Positions 1 to 11,432 of a DNA stretch of 64,000 nucleotides are shown here, piece after piece (position 1 is the first letter of the stretch; the number at the start of each line of letters is the position of its first letter). A program made the position numbers and the translations under genes. The stretch is from Limnephilus marmoratus. Taxonomy: Eukaryota; Arthropoda; Insecta; Trichoptera; Limnephilidae. The notes beneath the pieces are model-generated. The model had not been told where the DNA came from. It did not search any database and saw only the letters and a program-made list of their open reading frames with translations. The stretch is taken from positions 53,308,508 through 53,372,507 of the forward strand of contig OU862921.1 of NCBI GenBank assembly GCA_917880885.1, in the 5' to 3' direction.

Positions 1-240
1 TCTTTCAGTTATTTTACAAGTTATAGTTGTGAAAAAATTCACAATATTTCTATAAATTATACTTAAGATACGTTCCACGAGATTTTTGCTCTATTTTAAA
101 CGAGTCGTGTTTTGTTAAACATTTTCGCAATTTTCGCATCGATTTTGTCGCTTTAAGTGTTAGCGCGCTCCTCTAACATTCGTAACTTCATATTTCTCCA
201 TCATCTTCTTTTTGAGCCCGGTTGCGGCGCCTTAATAATC
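1..240 (+). repeat. Dispersed repeat, copy 1
   Basis: This stretch matches, in reverse complement, the segment at about 10795-11040. Shared landmarks in the same order are a TGAAAAAA.TCAC block, an ACGAGTCGTGTTTT block, TTTTCGCATC, and TTTTTGAGCCCGGTTGC. Identity is roughly 80 percent by eye. The left boundary may lie outside the window. No conserved coding frame is visible and I do not recognise the family. Confidence 0.7.
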
Positions 241-2229
241 AATAGTAAATTTTCCGGTGACTCTATGACTATTTTACGTTGTATTGCGTTTATTGTAAGA
301 ACCTCCTGCATCCTAGGTTTTGTTTACTATAACCATCAATATTTTCAAAGCTACTAACAAAAAACATGCAACATTGAATTTAAAACTTTTAATTCTTTGT
401 GGATCTATCTACAAGTTGAGAATAAGTTGCATTTACGTGTATTCAAATGTTGCTGCTGTTTGCATGGTCCTGATAAAGAGGGCAGTATTTTTCTGCGTCC
501 ACAACTTTGTTCCGCTTTCTGTTTTATATAACTTCATGTCCAGAATTTTAAATTTGCAAACATCCGCAACGAATTCCAATTGTAACTTTGTAGAACTTCC
601 AACTTGGAAGAATACTTTGAATTCGAGGAAAATGTACAGATTTTTATTTTATTCGGAAATTAATGATTACGTGTCGTGCATTTGTAAGCAAATCATTAAG
701 TAATCTCGTTACCATCAAAGTAACCCCTGTTATATTTTTGTTTGAGTAAAAAATCTTTTATCGCTGAATGTTTTCTGACAAATTATTCTGCAAACTTTTA
801 AAGTCACCTAATATCTATCTACAGTCTTGTTTATTTTACAAATAAGTATTGAACATTTTTTCTTTGAAACTAACAACATTTAATAATATAAGTTTTGATT
901 TATTTACATAATTGGCTTAAAAATGTTCAAGGAATTTAATTTTAATTTAAGCTTGTCTTTTTCAAACTCCTCCAAACAAAATGGGAAAGATGATTAATTT
1001 TTCGTAATTTCTATGCGTATGTTGTAATAATATTTCAAATTTTTAATGTCATCTTAGGCAACATGGTTCCCTAAATACTTACAAAATTCATTAGTTCATG
1101 TCACCGAAAAGTAAAACGGATTTTCTGACATTTTCGATATTTCGTCCACGGGAATAATTAATGATCTATTTGCTGTCATATTTACCTGAAGGGCCGTTTT
1201 TAGTTTACTTTATCATGTTCAGTTTCACCAAAGTGATAAATGAGTCCTTGGAGTACTCGAGTTCCATAGTTCACGGTTCTACGATACTTTCTTGGCAACT
1301 CGGAACATTCCTCATTAAAATAACAACTATCGGATAAGGGTATGTTAGCCCCAAATATCTCCGAACACAAATTAACTTAATTATAATTTATCTTGGAACA
1401 TGTATTGCAAAATTGAGACATGGGCGTACAATTTACCGTTTACGCCTCTTTGCAAACTAATTTCTCCTTAATGTTGGTACTGTCCTTAAATTCTTCCTCG
1501 TAATTCTGGGTCGCGGAGGTCATGCTGGGAAACCCTTCGTTACTTGTTTTCAGGGGTCAGTCCGATAGGTGAAGGAGGCTCATCGATATCTTTGATTATA
1601 CCTACATCATTATTAATTTAATGAAGATCCAAAAATCATGAAAATATTCACTAGCAGTGACTTTGAATAAATTGTGAAAAGCGATGAAGAAAATTTTAAC
1701 CCATAAGTAGTTCGCAAATATTGTTTGGTTATTAACATCATAATTAATTCTAGTGCACCTATTACCAACAACTACCTAAGAAACTAAACGTTTTATAAAA
1801 TCTATTTAATCCTCATACATATATATTTATTCACTGGATTGTTTTTGACCACATTTTGGCTAATTTGCAAACGCCCCAAGCATTCCCTGTCCAAAATGTA
1901 GCCAATAATATGATATTTTTAAACATTTATTGGAATTATTTCAAAAGTTAATTTATGATTTTCACATTTCAACAAGGCATGTCTCGTATCTCTTCTAAAT
2001 TATTTGTTATTGACATTTCGCGAACCGAAATTAGTGAAATATTTTTTCTTAAAAATCATTGAGCATGTGTTATATATTAAAAAATACATATTCGAATTAA
2101 AATTAATATCTGTGATTGTCAACTAGGCTATGGACAACATATAGAAATCATAATATTTCATTTTACCCAAATAGATAGATACCATGTAAGCCAATTTTAA
2201 AATAAATTATATGCAGAATTCTTTCATTC
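241..2229. other. AT-rich non-coding DNA
   Basis: There is no recognisable gene. The short open frames between 157 and 703 have no known motif and overlap the repeat. No tandem repeat or long inverted repeat was seen. Confidence 0.5.
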
Positions 2230-3310
2230 ATAAATTAAAGATTTTTAAATTTTATTTTTATGAATCCGACAAATACAGAATTAATCTTACATATAAAAAT
2301 CAATTGCTGTTCGTTTATCTCGCTAAAACTCGAGAACGGCTGGGCCGATTTAGCTGATTTTGGTTTTGAAATGTTTGTCGTAGTCCAGGGCTTAAACAGT
2401 GAGAAAATATGGAAAAATTGCGAGGAAGATAGTAAAAACCACAATTTCATTTTCCCATATAAACTGTTCTACGTACTTTCCTGTGAATTGCTAACCGTTC
2501 ATCCGATTACGATGAAACTTTGGTGAGTTGTTGTGAGCACGCCCGCAAAGGTTTCTGTATATACTGGTGAGCTCTGGCATTATGATATTTGTATATAAAA
2601 TTGCAATTGGTGCCACGCGAAAAGTTTGAAAACTGAATGTTCCGGGACTGAATGTATGGAATGTGGGAGGGGGTGGCGGATGGGAGAGGGGTGACGAATG
2701 ATGGAGGGGAGGGGAGGGGAACAAGGAAGGGAAACTCGGGAAAGGGGTCCGCGGGAGGGGTGGGGAGGGGAACCCGAGAGAGGGGAGGGGAACTCGGGAG
2801 GGGGGTTTAAGGGATAGGGGAAGTGGGCGAGGGGAGTGAGGAGAGGGAAGGCGGAAAATACGGAGTGGGAACGCGAGAGGGGAAGGGGACACGGGAGAGG
2901 AAGGGGAGGCGGAAGGGGAACGGGACGAATGGGAAAGGACACGCACGAGCTCTGGCATGAGGAAATTTGTATAATATTGTAATAAGTGGCAAACGAGCTC
3001 TTTGAAAACTGAATGTGAATGGCGGAGGGGAACTCGAGAGGGGGGTCCGCGGGAGGGAGGAGGTGATTATGGGAGGGGGGAGGGGAAAACAGGAGGGTGG
3101 TTCGCGGGACGGGGAAGGGGGGGAGTAGAGTGAGGAGAGGGAAGGTGGAAGAGGAGTGGGAACGCGAGAGGGGAAGGGGACGCAGGAGAGGAAGGGGAGG
3201 AGGAAGGTGAACGGGACGAATGGGAAAGGACGCGCAGGGAGAAACAATTTCGATATTAAATGTCATAGCAACGCATGCCGGGTACCAGCTAGTATATAAT
3301 ATAAATAGGG
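2230..3310 (-). repeat. Dispersed element with duplicated polypyrimidine block
   Basis: Read on the minus strand, the element starts near 3300 with an ACTAGCTGGTACCC-type head, continues through a CTCCCTGCGCGTCCTTTCCC block and a long C/T-only tract, reaches CCAGAGCTC, and then repeats the block from the CGTCCTTTCCC landmark to a second CCAGAGCTC. It ends with ATCGTAATCGGATGAACGG and GGCCCAGCCGTTCTCGAG. Related copies lie at about 58756-59275 (plus) and 27540-27910 (plus). Heads and tails of this kind are common on insect RTE-like or Helitron-like repeats, but I cannot fix the class. The minus-strand open frames of 146-249 codons are an artefact of the stop-poor C/T tract. Confidence 0.7.
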
Positions 3311-3515
3311 TAAATATGGGTGCATCCAATGGCTTTCTAACACAACTCTTAGGAATTATATTTTTAATGAGGGCGGGATATTTCCAAATCGGACGTTCAG
3401 AAATAGACGCTGGACGCGAAATTCAAGTATTAACGCGAACGAGTTTGACAATAGATGCTTATTTTTATAATTACCAATTTAGCGATGTGCGCCCTATTGA
3501 TATAATCTTCTTTAA

Positions 3516-3531
3516 CCCTAGAACCGTACCC
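3516..3531. repeat. piggyBac left terminal inverted repeat
   Basis: CCCTAGAACCGTACCC, directly after TTAA at 3512-3515. It pairs perfectly with 5939-5954. Confidence 0.97.
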
Positions 3532-3551
3532 ATCATAGACCATACACTAAC

Positions 3552-3580
3552 AGTACCCAGGGGTACTGGAGTACCCTGTT
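3552..3580. repeat. piggyBac subterminal repeat, left
   Basis: GTACCCAGGGGTACTGGAG is an imperfect palindrome that recurs in the same orientation near the other end at 5735-5753. Subterminal repeats of this kind are typical transposase contact sites in piggyBac elements; binding here is inferred. Confidence 0.7.
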
Positions 3581-3700
3581 AAATAAAACATATTTTTTAC
3601 GTGAGAAACAACATTTATTCAAAATTAACTTACATAGACTGTTATGGCGCTTATTTCAGTCTTACATAATACAATAAGGCTTAATTAAAAGTAACTTTTC

Positions 3701-5539
3701 TTAACAATTTTGGCAAATCTTTGTTTGGTGCTCTAAACATGTGAAACGTTTACATTTCTGACATGGAGTGCGTGACTTACGATCTTTTGACCTGGGACAA
3801 AATGAACATCTCCCAGATTTTGATTCTGAAGGGGTTGGAGCATCATAAGACCGCTTTTTTCCTAATATTCCGCCAATACTTTCTTGGAGACGCATCGGCA
3901 AAGTTTTGTATAAAAATCGATCCTCCAAGTGAGGTTTTATATGGTCAAAAGCTAAAGTCTTCAGATAAGTTCGTCTATTCTTGAAAACTTGTTTTCCGGT
4001 AGTGTTAGATGAATTCAGTAATATCATAGAATTGATTCCGACGATATTCAAAATTCCATAGAAGACACAAAGGCTCCAGCGACGAGTTTTACGAGACACA
4101 CTGTATGTATGACAAAGTTGATCAAACGTATCCACACCCCCCTTGGTTTGGTTGTAAAAACTTATTATTTCTGGTAAATCAACAGATTTGTCTTGGTCTG
4201 GTTGGAAGTGTGTAGTGGAAAGCATAAGCACGTTTTTCTTTTTTCCTTTGCTTGGCTTTGGAGGCACATATGATAGTAAAGTAAGTTCGTTATGAAAAGC
4301 AAACATTGATGTATTCATATGGCGGTCTTTTGTTTCCAATAAATGGGTAGGTTTTTTTTTCAGTGTTTCAACTGTTGTAATATTTTTTGAAAGCAGTTTT
4401 TCAGCAGCAGGGATTGAAGTAAACTAGTTATCATACGTGATATTTCTGTTAGATCCATGAATAGAAGTTGAAAGCTCCAATGCATAATACTCGGCAACTG
4501 GTAATCCTCGTGGTGTAGAACCTTTTCCTGTATATATTATACTATTTATCATATAATACGATTTTGAATAGCAAAACATTAATAATTTTATACCGTATTT
4601 ATCCGGTGTTGATGGCATATACATACGAAAAGGGCATCTACCGCGAAACCCAAGTAATTGCTCGTCAATTGTGGTGCAATCTGAAGGTGAATAGAGATTT
4701 TTTGAAGTTTCAACAATGTGATCAAACAGTTCTTTTATCGGCGCCAATTTACTATGCTGCCTTCTCTCACCTCTGGTCGAACGATCATCAAATCGAAGGC
4801 AATTTGTTAAAAATTCGAATCGTTTCTCACTCATAGTACATCGAAAATAGTTGATGCCAGTATTTTTATCAAATATTTTTTTGACAGTTAAATGATTAAT
4901 TCTTAATACTCCAGCTAAATAGTATAAGCCAAACAGAGCTTTCAACTCAGTAACTGTCACATCTCGTACAAAGGAAGGTCGAATGTTCGTAGGAGCAGAA
5001 TCATCATCTTCATTTTGAGATGCTATTGGCCTATCTGACTTATACGTCTTGCGCTGTTCAGATATCTCTTGATTAGTGTTAGTTACTATAATCTGCAGAA
5101 TCTCATCAGTAAAAAATAATTTCCAACTATCCAAAGCGCTTGTAATGAATTTAGCAGGACCTTTGTTTCCTGGTGCATGAAATATTATATTTCTTTGTGG
5201 AGTACGCGATGCTCGAGGATGAGACCCATACCATATAAATTTTTCGCTATTTCTTTGATTTTTTCTTCCTCTACCTCGCAAAACATCGGGTACTGTAAGA
5301 ACTGTTACTGGAGAATTTGTAATTCTAACCTGGACATTATCCTCTTCAAGTTCTTCTTCCGAGCTTTGAAGATCTGCTTCACGGTCGGAGCTATCCTCTT
5401 CCTGTTCAACACGAAAGTCAGCAATAATTTCATCAGGTTCATCTTCCAATTCATCCCCAAGAACCACATCTTCTTCATCATCAGCATCCAGAAGAAGGCG
5501 TTGAATTTCATCTTGCGATAGATTTTGACGTAAAGCCAT
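3701..5539 (-). pseudogene. piggyBac transposase with in-frame stop and lost catalytic Asp
   Basis: This would encode the DDD-type transposase that cuts and pastes the element. The frame is open for 371 codons from ATG at 5539, meets TAG at 4424-4426, and continues in the same frame for 28 and then 212 codons, giving about 612 positions, normal for the family. Seen in order: an acidic N-terminus (residues 15-65), the core ending GSNRNITYDN, then after the stop FTSIP, YNQTKGGVDTFDQ, and a C-terminal cysteine-rich zinc module (CSFC...CQKCKRFTCLEH...CQNC). The second and third catalytic Asp (about 370 and 470) are present. The first, expected in the MFC-D-S motif, is Tyr at about residue 324 (codon TAT), and the stop replaces the Trp that normally follows the second Asp motif. 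Either change alone should abolish activity. Confidence 0.95.
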
Positions 5540-5734
5540 CTAAAAAAAAGAATTATTCGAGTTACACGCAACTAAATGCAAAATACCTAAATATAATAAA
5601 TAATTACACATTTTTTCCAAAATAAAGTTATGTTAATAACATTCAAATAAAGAAACACGTATCAAATAGCACAATAACATGCTTTATTTCGCAAAAACAT
5701 TAAAATGATAGTAATGAAAATAATTACCTTAACC

Positions 5735-5758
5735 GTACCCAGGGGTACTGGAGCGCCC
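5735..5758. repeat. piggyBac subterminal repeat, right
   Basis: GTACCCAGGGGTACTGGAG again, 180 bp inside the right terminus, matching 3554-3572 in the same orientation. Confidence 0.7.
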
Positions 5759-5938
5759 CACGCACGTTTTGCCATGACCACACACTAGCAGGACTCCCGC
5801 TGTATATTTTTAACTCCCGCTCGACTGATGCTTCGAAGCGACTCCCCCCACTTGCAAATACGCGGCGGCGCGAAAAGATCCGTTGTGAAACGAAAAAGTT
5901 ATCGTAAATTTTCAAAATGTTTTTAAATTTGTATCCCA

Positions 5939-5954
5939 GGGTACGGTTCTAGGG
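5939..5954. repeat. piggyBac right terminal inverted repeat
   Basis: GGGTACGGTTCTAGGG, followed by TTAA at 5955-5958. Confidence 0.97.
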
Positions 5955-5958
5955 TTAA

Positions 5959-6664
5959 ATGGGTTTTATTTAGTTACCACTGGTAATTAATTTACGATTC
6001 TCTTGAGGAACAATCTTAAAGAGATCCAAAAACCACCACAACCACAAGGAGAAAACAGCATTTATATCTATTATACTTATTGGTTACTCTTCTACCAAGT
6101 GTGTAGTTTACTAATTTGATTGTGTTCTTAAGACCAAAACCTCCGTTACATCAACCTCACAAGTGCCATAAAGTGGATCCCTTCGTAGTGATTTTAGTAA
6201 ACTTATATCCATTGAATCTGTCCAGATTGTTTCTCGTACAAAGTTGGTATTTATTTTTACATCAACTCTTAAATCACAATTTAGCTCTCGCTACAGGAGT
6301 CGGGGCCTTCACTTCATGATCCATCAAAGTTATTGAAAAGTCATAACTCACTGGGAGTAGAAGTCTCTTTCTTTTTCTCATGGACGACGTATATAACTGA
6401 AAGAGAGATTCCAACGGAGCTCTCACCAGTAGGATCATACCTACCTATTGACTGTAGGACTAGGGTGATGAGGTTCAAACCTGTTGCGTCTCGCCATAAC
6501 TACTCATTGATTTATGTTTTATTGATTGTATTCGCCACATAATACAGTTTCATCTCAGGCGTCAATATCACCTAATTGAATCAGGAATCACGGAAAAAAT
6601 AATTAATATCAGTTGTGATTGATATCTGTAGAAGGAATTTCCGAAACGAAAATAAATAATCTTT
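5959..6664. other. Non-coding DNA, nothing recognised
   Basis: Open frames of 60-70 codons are present, but no motif, repeat or structure was recognised. Confidence 0.4.
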
Positions 6665-6671
6665 ATATGTA

Positions 6672-6745
6672 GATGGCCTCCGTGGTTGAGACGGGTGAGA
6701 CTCTCCACTAGCAATCTTGAGGTCGCGGGTTCTAATCTGTGACAT
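6672..6745 (+). repeat. tRNA-derived SINE head (putative)
   Basis: TGGCCTCCGTGGTTGAGA resembles an A box, and GGTTCTAATCT about 45 bases later resembles a B box (consensus GGTTCGANTCC). This is the internal RNA polymerase III promoter arrangement of tRNA-derived SINEs. The cloverleaf is not intact, so it is not called a tRNA gene. The 3' part of the SINE is not defined. Confidence 0.45.
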
Positions 6746-7766
6746 TTTTAATGATTCAGTAAAGTTTTTTTTATGTAAAATCGTCGAGATGATCCTATGC
6801 GCGTTTTTTTCAGTATTATGGTTTATGATACCTACCTGCCTGAAGAAAGTTTGAAAAAAGAATTGTCATTGATATATCTTGTGATTGCCTAGTGACGTCT
6901 TTGGACAAATTGTACATATAATTCCTTTTACGAAATAACAAAAACAAAACTAAAAGTGCGTGATTTACAGCAAATTTTACGATTTCACAGGAAATTTTGA
7001 TATATAAATAAGAGAAAAGGTCTAGTTAAGGTTAGTCGTTCATCGGTTTCGGTTGATCTCAACTCTCACCAGGACAATAAACATATAAAATAAATTACAG
7101 TAATAAATTAAGATTATAAGAAAAACAAGAGAAAGCATATAGAGAGGGAGAAAATATCAGAGACTGGTTGTGGAGGGGTAAGTAAAGGGGTAGGGGAAGG
7201 TTGGGGGTTACACAGGGAGAAGGGAAATAACTTTAAAATCGGTCGACGTGTATAAATAAAATAAAGAGATTTTAAACAAAGAACTTTTTTTATTCGTATA
7301 CATAATATCAAGCCATAAACCACAAATCGTTTGCATTCTTCGATAATTAAAAATTAGAGACGTACTTTTTTGAACGCGAGGTCTGCCGTTCACATAACTA
7401 TTAGTATTGTACCAATGTAAAAAGAAAAATCACACGCTCCACAAATCCATTCCTCTTTAGTTATTGGTATAAGTGTTTGGTGGACATCTGGAATCATTGT
7501 CTCGCGTCGCAATCATGATCCATCACCTCCTGTCAACTGTCAACTGTCGCATGGCGTTGGTTCGTTGGTTAGTTGGTTGGGGAGAGGCACTTTTGACGTT
7601 CAGTAAACCACCGAAGATGACACTTGTAATCAGATGACTGCCGATCCGTATTGGCTGTCAAATTCACCGCTGCTGATGTAATGCAGTCTGAAGCTGTGAT
7701 ATTACTGTTATAGGGGTTTGCTACTTGCTACTACTCTACTCGTACCTACTAGCTACTTGACTGTCC
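6746..7766. other. Non-coding DNA
   Basis: No gene recognised. A short G/A-rich stretch (about 7120-7220) and a GTTGGTTCGTTGGTTAGTTGG run near 7556 are low-complexity. Confidence 0.4.
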
Positions 7767-8892
7767 TTCTAGTTCTGGGGTGGGTCTGATTCATGTCTAA
7801 TACATAATATATATATAATATGTTTGTTAGTGTTGGAACTGTCAGTTTCCAATTCTAGTTCTGGGGTGGGTCTGATTCATGTCTAATACATAATATATAT
7901 ATAATATGTTTGTTAGTGTTGGAACTGTCAGTTTCCAATTCTAGTTCTGGGGTGGGTCTGATTCATGTCTAATACATAATATATATATAATATGTTTGTT
8001 AGTGTTGGAACTGTCAGTTTCCAATTCTAGTTCTGGGGTGGGTCTGATTCATGTCTAATACATAATATATTATATAATATGTTTGTTAGTGTTGGAACTG
8101 TCAGTTTCCAATTCTAGTTCTGGGGTGGGTCTGATTCATGTCTAATACATAATATATATATAATATGTTTGTTAGTGTTGGAACTGTCAGTTTCCAATTC
8201 TAGTTCTGGGGTGGGTCTGATTCATGTCTAATACATAATATATTATATAATATGTTTGTTAGTGTTGGAACTGTCAGTTTCCAATTCTAGTTCTGGGGTG
8301 GGTCTGATTCATGTCTAATACATAATATATATATAATATGTTTGTTAGTGTTGGAACTGTCAGTTTCCAATTCTAGTTCTGGGGTGGGTCTGATTCATGT
8401 CTAATACATAATATATTATATAATATGTTTGTTAGTGTTGGAACTGTCAGTTTCCAATTCTAGTTCTGGGGTGGGTCTGATTCATGTCTAATACATAATA
8501 TATTATATAATATGTTTGTTAGTGTTGGAACTGTCAGTTTCCAATTCTAGTTCTGGGGTGGGTCTGATTCATGTCTAATACATAATATATTATATAATAT
8601 GTTTGTTAGTGTTGGAACTGTCAGTTTCCAATTCTAGTTCTGGGGTGGGTCTGATTCATGTCTAATACATAATATATTATATAATATGTTTGTTAGTGTT
8701 GGAACTGTCAGTTTCCAATTCTAGTTCTGGGGTGGGTCTGATTCATGTCTAATACATAATATATTATATAATATGTTTGTTAGTGTTGGAACTGTCAGTT
8801 TCCAATTCTAGTTCTGGGGTGGGTCTGATTCATGTCTAATACATAATATATTATATAATATGTTTGTTAGTGTTGGAACTGTCAGTTTCCAA
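7767..8892. repeat. Tandem array, 13 copies of an 86/87-bp unit
   Basis: Units start at 7767, 7853, 7939, 8025, 8112, 8198, 8285, 8371, 8458, 8545, 8632, 8719 and 8806 with TTCTAGTTCTGGGG. Copies are almost identical and differ mainly in one AT run, ATATATATATAATATG (86-bp form) or ATATATTATATAATATG (87-bp form). The last copy ends GTCAGTTTCCAA and is followed by unrelated sequence. No spacers exist, so it is not a CRISPR. Confidence 0.97.
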
Positions 8893-9401
8893 TGTTTAAC
8901 CCTTGGACCCATAAGCCTGTTTTCACGGTAAAATAACATTACCAAACATATGTACGGGGCTTAACAATACAACTTTAGATTTGTTGGATAACTTACAAGT
9001 AAGTTTGATTACCGGATGATTTATTTAGTTATCGTAAATTTTAAATTGAATATTACATTGGATTCGATATCCTTGCTTGACTAGGCTCTAAGTGGTTCTG
9101 TGGCAACCAGCTGGCGAACTGAAGGTACTCGCCCACCTCTCAAATGCCTTCGGCAATAATCGTAACCTTTCCTATATAAGACACGAATGACGATAGATGG
9201 TACTCTTCTGGTGTCATTCTTAACTGCCAACTTCTGGGACTTCAAGACATCAAATTATTAACTATACTAGCGACATCTATTGAAGGAAGCTGAAACTATT
9301 TGATTAACCAATAGTTAATCACAACGTTAACACACTGCGTAAAAGCAATGAATAACCAAGTGGTTTCATTTATTTTACGAAATTTAATAATTTTTGAGCT
9401 T
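8893..9401. other. Non-coding DNA
   Basis: Nothing recognised apart from a TTTGATTAACCAATAG segment near 9300. Confidence 0.4.
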
Positions 9402-9550
9402 TTTCGTATTCAATAACATTATCATTTAATTTATTTAAAAATAAAATTATTTGTAAACAAGTTCTGCTGCGTAATCATTATTACGAGTGACAGCTCTTTC
9501 GCCTTCCGAATGCATGATCAAACATTAAAATAGTTTGATCACGCTTTTTT
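9402..9550 (+). repeat. Solo end of the 47-48 kb palindrome family
   Basis: The segment ATTATCATTTAATTTATT, then AAACAAGTTCTGCTGCGTAAT and CGCCTTCCGAA, matches the outer arms of the large palindrome at 47124-47260 and 48121-48209. Only one arm is present here. Confidence 0.65.
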
Positions 9551-9591
9551 ATTTTACATTACTTTTTAATATTACAATTTTTTACAATTGA

Positions 9592-10085
9592 TCCGCACAG
9601 GTCGTCTTGAGGAAAACAATTTCCCTCAAGGCATATGTCAACTTTGTGCTCTGTGGAGTCTCTTTTTAGGGATAGGAAGGAGAGGAAGTTCTAGGAACGA
9701 AAAATGTTTGAGGGGTGGGTAGGAATCTGGGGGGTCGATGTGTCCAGGAGTAACGGACGTCCGAATCCATTCCTCCCATTGCGGTATAAGACGATGGGCC
9801 AAGAGAGACTGTCTGGAGAAATCAAAAAGTCTCCCTCAACCAGTCTCATCTGATCCGGCCCGCCACGCAGAAGATAGGCAAACGCATCCGCCGCCAAGAT
9901 CTAGACAAATCTCACCCCATGACTCACCCCCGCTAAGTCACCTTGCGAACCACTTGGAGTGACCTATGGCAGGGGTGTTGGTTGTCCAATAAATGGTTCC
10001 CGGGGCGGCGGTACCCATACCCACCTCCCAAATTGAATGGTTGACTTAAAAAGGAGATGGCTGACTACTCAACTGGACGATCGAT
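9592..10085 (-). repeat. Non-LTR retrotransposon 3' end, structured-terminus family
   Basis: The minus strand ends at 9592 with the family's 3' terminus, including a hairpin CTTGAGG...CCTCAAG at 9606-9631. Upstream (higher coordinates) it shares blocks with the copies near 29.5, 50.7 and 55.2 kb: CTTCCTCTCC, a GGAGGAATGGATTC block and a GGTGAGATTTGTC block. The far end, around 9960-10030, shares the GGTGTTGGTTGTCCAATAAATGG block with about 51690-51740. No open reverse transcriptase frame remains. Confidence 0.7.
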
Positions 10086-10794
10086 GTTTCTAAAGGCGAG
10101 AAAAGGTTTTTACAAAATATGATGAGTATGTTGGTAGGTACCTACTTAAATAATACACGTAGGTATTATTATTTTAAAATGTTAGCTATTCAGTTGACTG
10201 CAGTGTATTTTACTGTTTATATAACAAAACAAGTATGTTTCAAGTGTATAATATAATATAAGTTGTGCGAGCACGGCCAGACAAATAAGATGTCTGGCGG
10301 CACTCCCGAAAGGAAATGAATGTCCAACAAGTCTGGAAAAACTGAGCTAAACCCGCGGCGGCCATACTAAATGTACCGAGGAGACGATAAATTGCGATAT
10401 ACCCACAATATACTGAATACACCTACTCCGTACGATCCAGAGTTACTCCTCGCGATGTGGACTCGCCGACAGCCTCTCTGATCTCCGCTAACTTCAACAA
10501 ACAAAAAAATTCAATCACTTTTCTCTTATATTCTTTGAGACATTTTCGGTTTTTTAATCTGTTTATTAACAATGTATCTACTTTTAACTCAGTGAGGTTT
10601 TAATGTTGTCATTTCTGCGAGCATCAATTCTCAAATAGTACCTGGAAATTTTGTATTCATGTTTGTGGGAAACAGCTTTCGATATTGAATGAATCTAATG
10701 GTATTAAAAATTTAACTTCATTTTAATCCCCTTAGCAATTTAACCGTGAATCGTCGGGTGTTGCGTACTAACAGTAAAAGGTAGTGTTATTATG
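10086..10794. other. Non-coding DNA with unclassified repeat-like block
   Basis: The 10250-10480 block has higher GC than its surroundings (GCACGGCCAGACAAATAAG, GGCGGCACTCCCG) and may be another repeat, but no second copy was seen in this window. Confidence 0.35.
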
Positions 10795-11040
10795 AGGTCT
10801 AACAATAACGCGCAGCAACCGGGCTCAAAAAGAAGAACATGGAGAGATATGAAATAACGATTGTTAGAAGAGCAAGCTAGTATTTAAAGCGACGAAATAG
10901 ATGCGAAAATTGTGAAAATGTTTAATAAAACACGACTCGTTTAAAATATAGCAAAACTCTCGTGGGGGTTGACTTAAACAGCATTTAAAGAAACACTGTG
11001 ATTTTTTTCATACATATATGACTTGCAAAATAACTTTTTT
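10795..11040 (-). repeat. Dispersed repeat, copy 2
   Basis: This is the reverse-complement match of 1-240. GCAACCGGGCTCAAAAAG, GATGCGAAAATTGTG and AACACGACTCGT-type blocks occur in inverted order. Confidence 0.7.
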
Positions 11041-11077
11041 ATAATAAAATAAAAAATTTATGTTTATAATAATTTTT

Positions 11078-11432
11078 CTATACAGGGAATTTTATATAAT
11101 TTGCGTTTCAGTGCGGGGAATGTCTAGATATTATCTTCGAGAATAACATATATTTAAGAGCTTTAAAACTAAACGTGTTTAAGGGAGATATGCAAAAATT
11201 CGTTAGAAATTCGGGTAGCGGAGTCTTGGGACGCACTTGACTAAATTTGACTAGTGTTTCTTGAAATTCTTTGGGGTAAAAAACGTAAAGTTTTAGTCTT
11301 CGGTGACTTTTTTGATGTTTTTTATGTTTAAAAAAAGCATACAAAATGACACCGGAGACCAAAATTCCTTTGACATTTTTTACCCCAAAGAATTACTGGT
11401 AAGTCAAGTACGTCCCTTAACACCCTGTATAG
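11078..11432. mobile_element. MITE-like element, TATACAGGG termini
   Basis: Ends are CTATACAGGG (11078) and CCCTGTATAG (11423-11432). Inside, GGGACGCACTTGACT and AATTCTTTGGGGTAAAAAA (left) are mirrored by TTTTTTACCCCAAAGAATT and AGTCAAGTACGTCCC (right), giving imperfect inverted arms of more than 100 bp. The length, about 355 bp, and the absence of coding capacity fit a non-autonomous Tc1/mariner-type MITE. A TA target site would be the outermost TA. A further solo end (CACCCTGTATA) is at 11516-11527. Confidence 0.7.

Larger units (their letters stand above)
3516..5954 (-). mobile_element. piggyBac DNA transposon, complete but inactive
   Basis: The element is bounded by perfect 16-bp terminal inverted repeats (CCCTAGAACCGTACCC and its complement) and sits between two TTAA tetranucleotides (3512-3515 and 5955-5958), the target site of this superfamily. 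The length, 2,439 bp, is close to the roughly 2.5 kb usual for piggyBac. The single transposase frame is on the minus strand. Perfect termini and TTAA suggest a fairly recent insertion, but the transposase carries two disabling changes, so this copy could move only with a transposase supplied from elsewhere. Confidence 0.97.

Noticed and set aside
2491..3329. Three overlapping minus-strand frames of 146-249 codons rich in Pro and Ser
   Set aside because: The strand is almost pure C and T, so stops cannot occur; all frames are open and the sequence is a repeated element.
3220..3582. 120-codon plus frame next to piggyBac
   Set aside because: It begins in the polypurine element, crosses the transposon terminus and ends inside it, so it is a chance frame.
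7767..8892. Possible CRISPR array
   Set aside because: Units are contiguous without unique spacers, and the DNA is eukaryotic.
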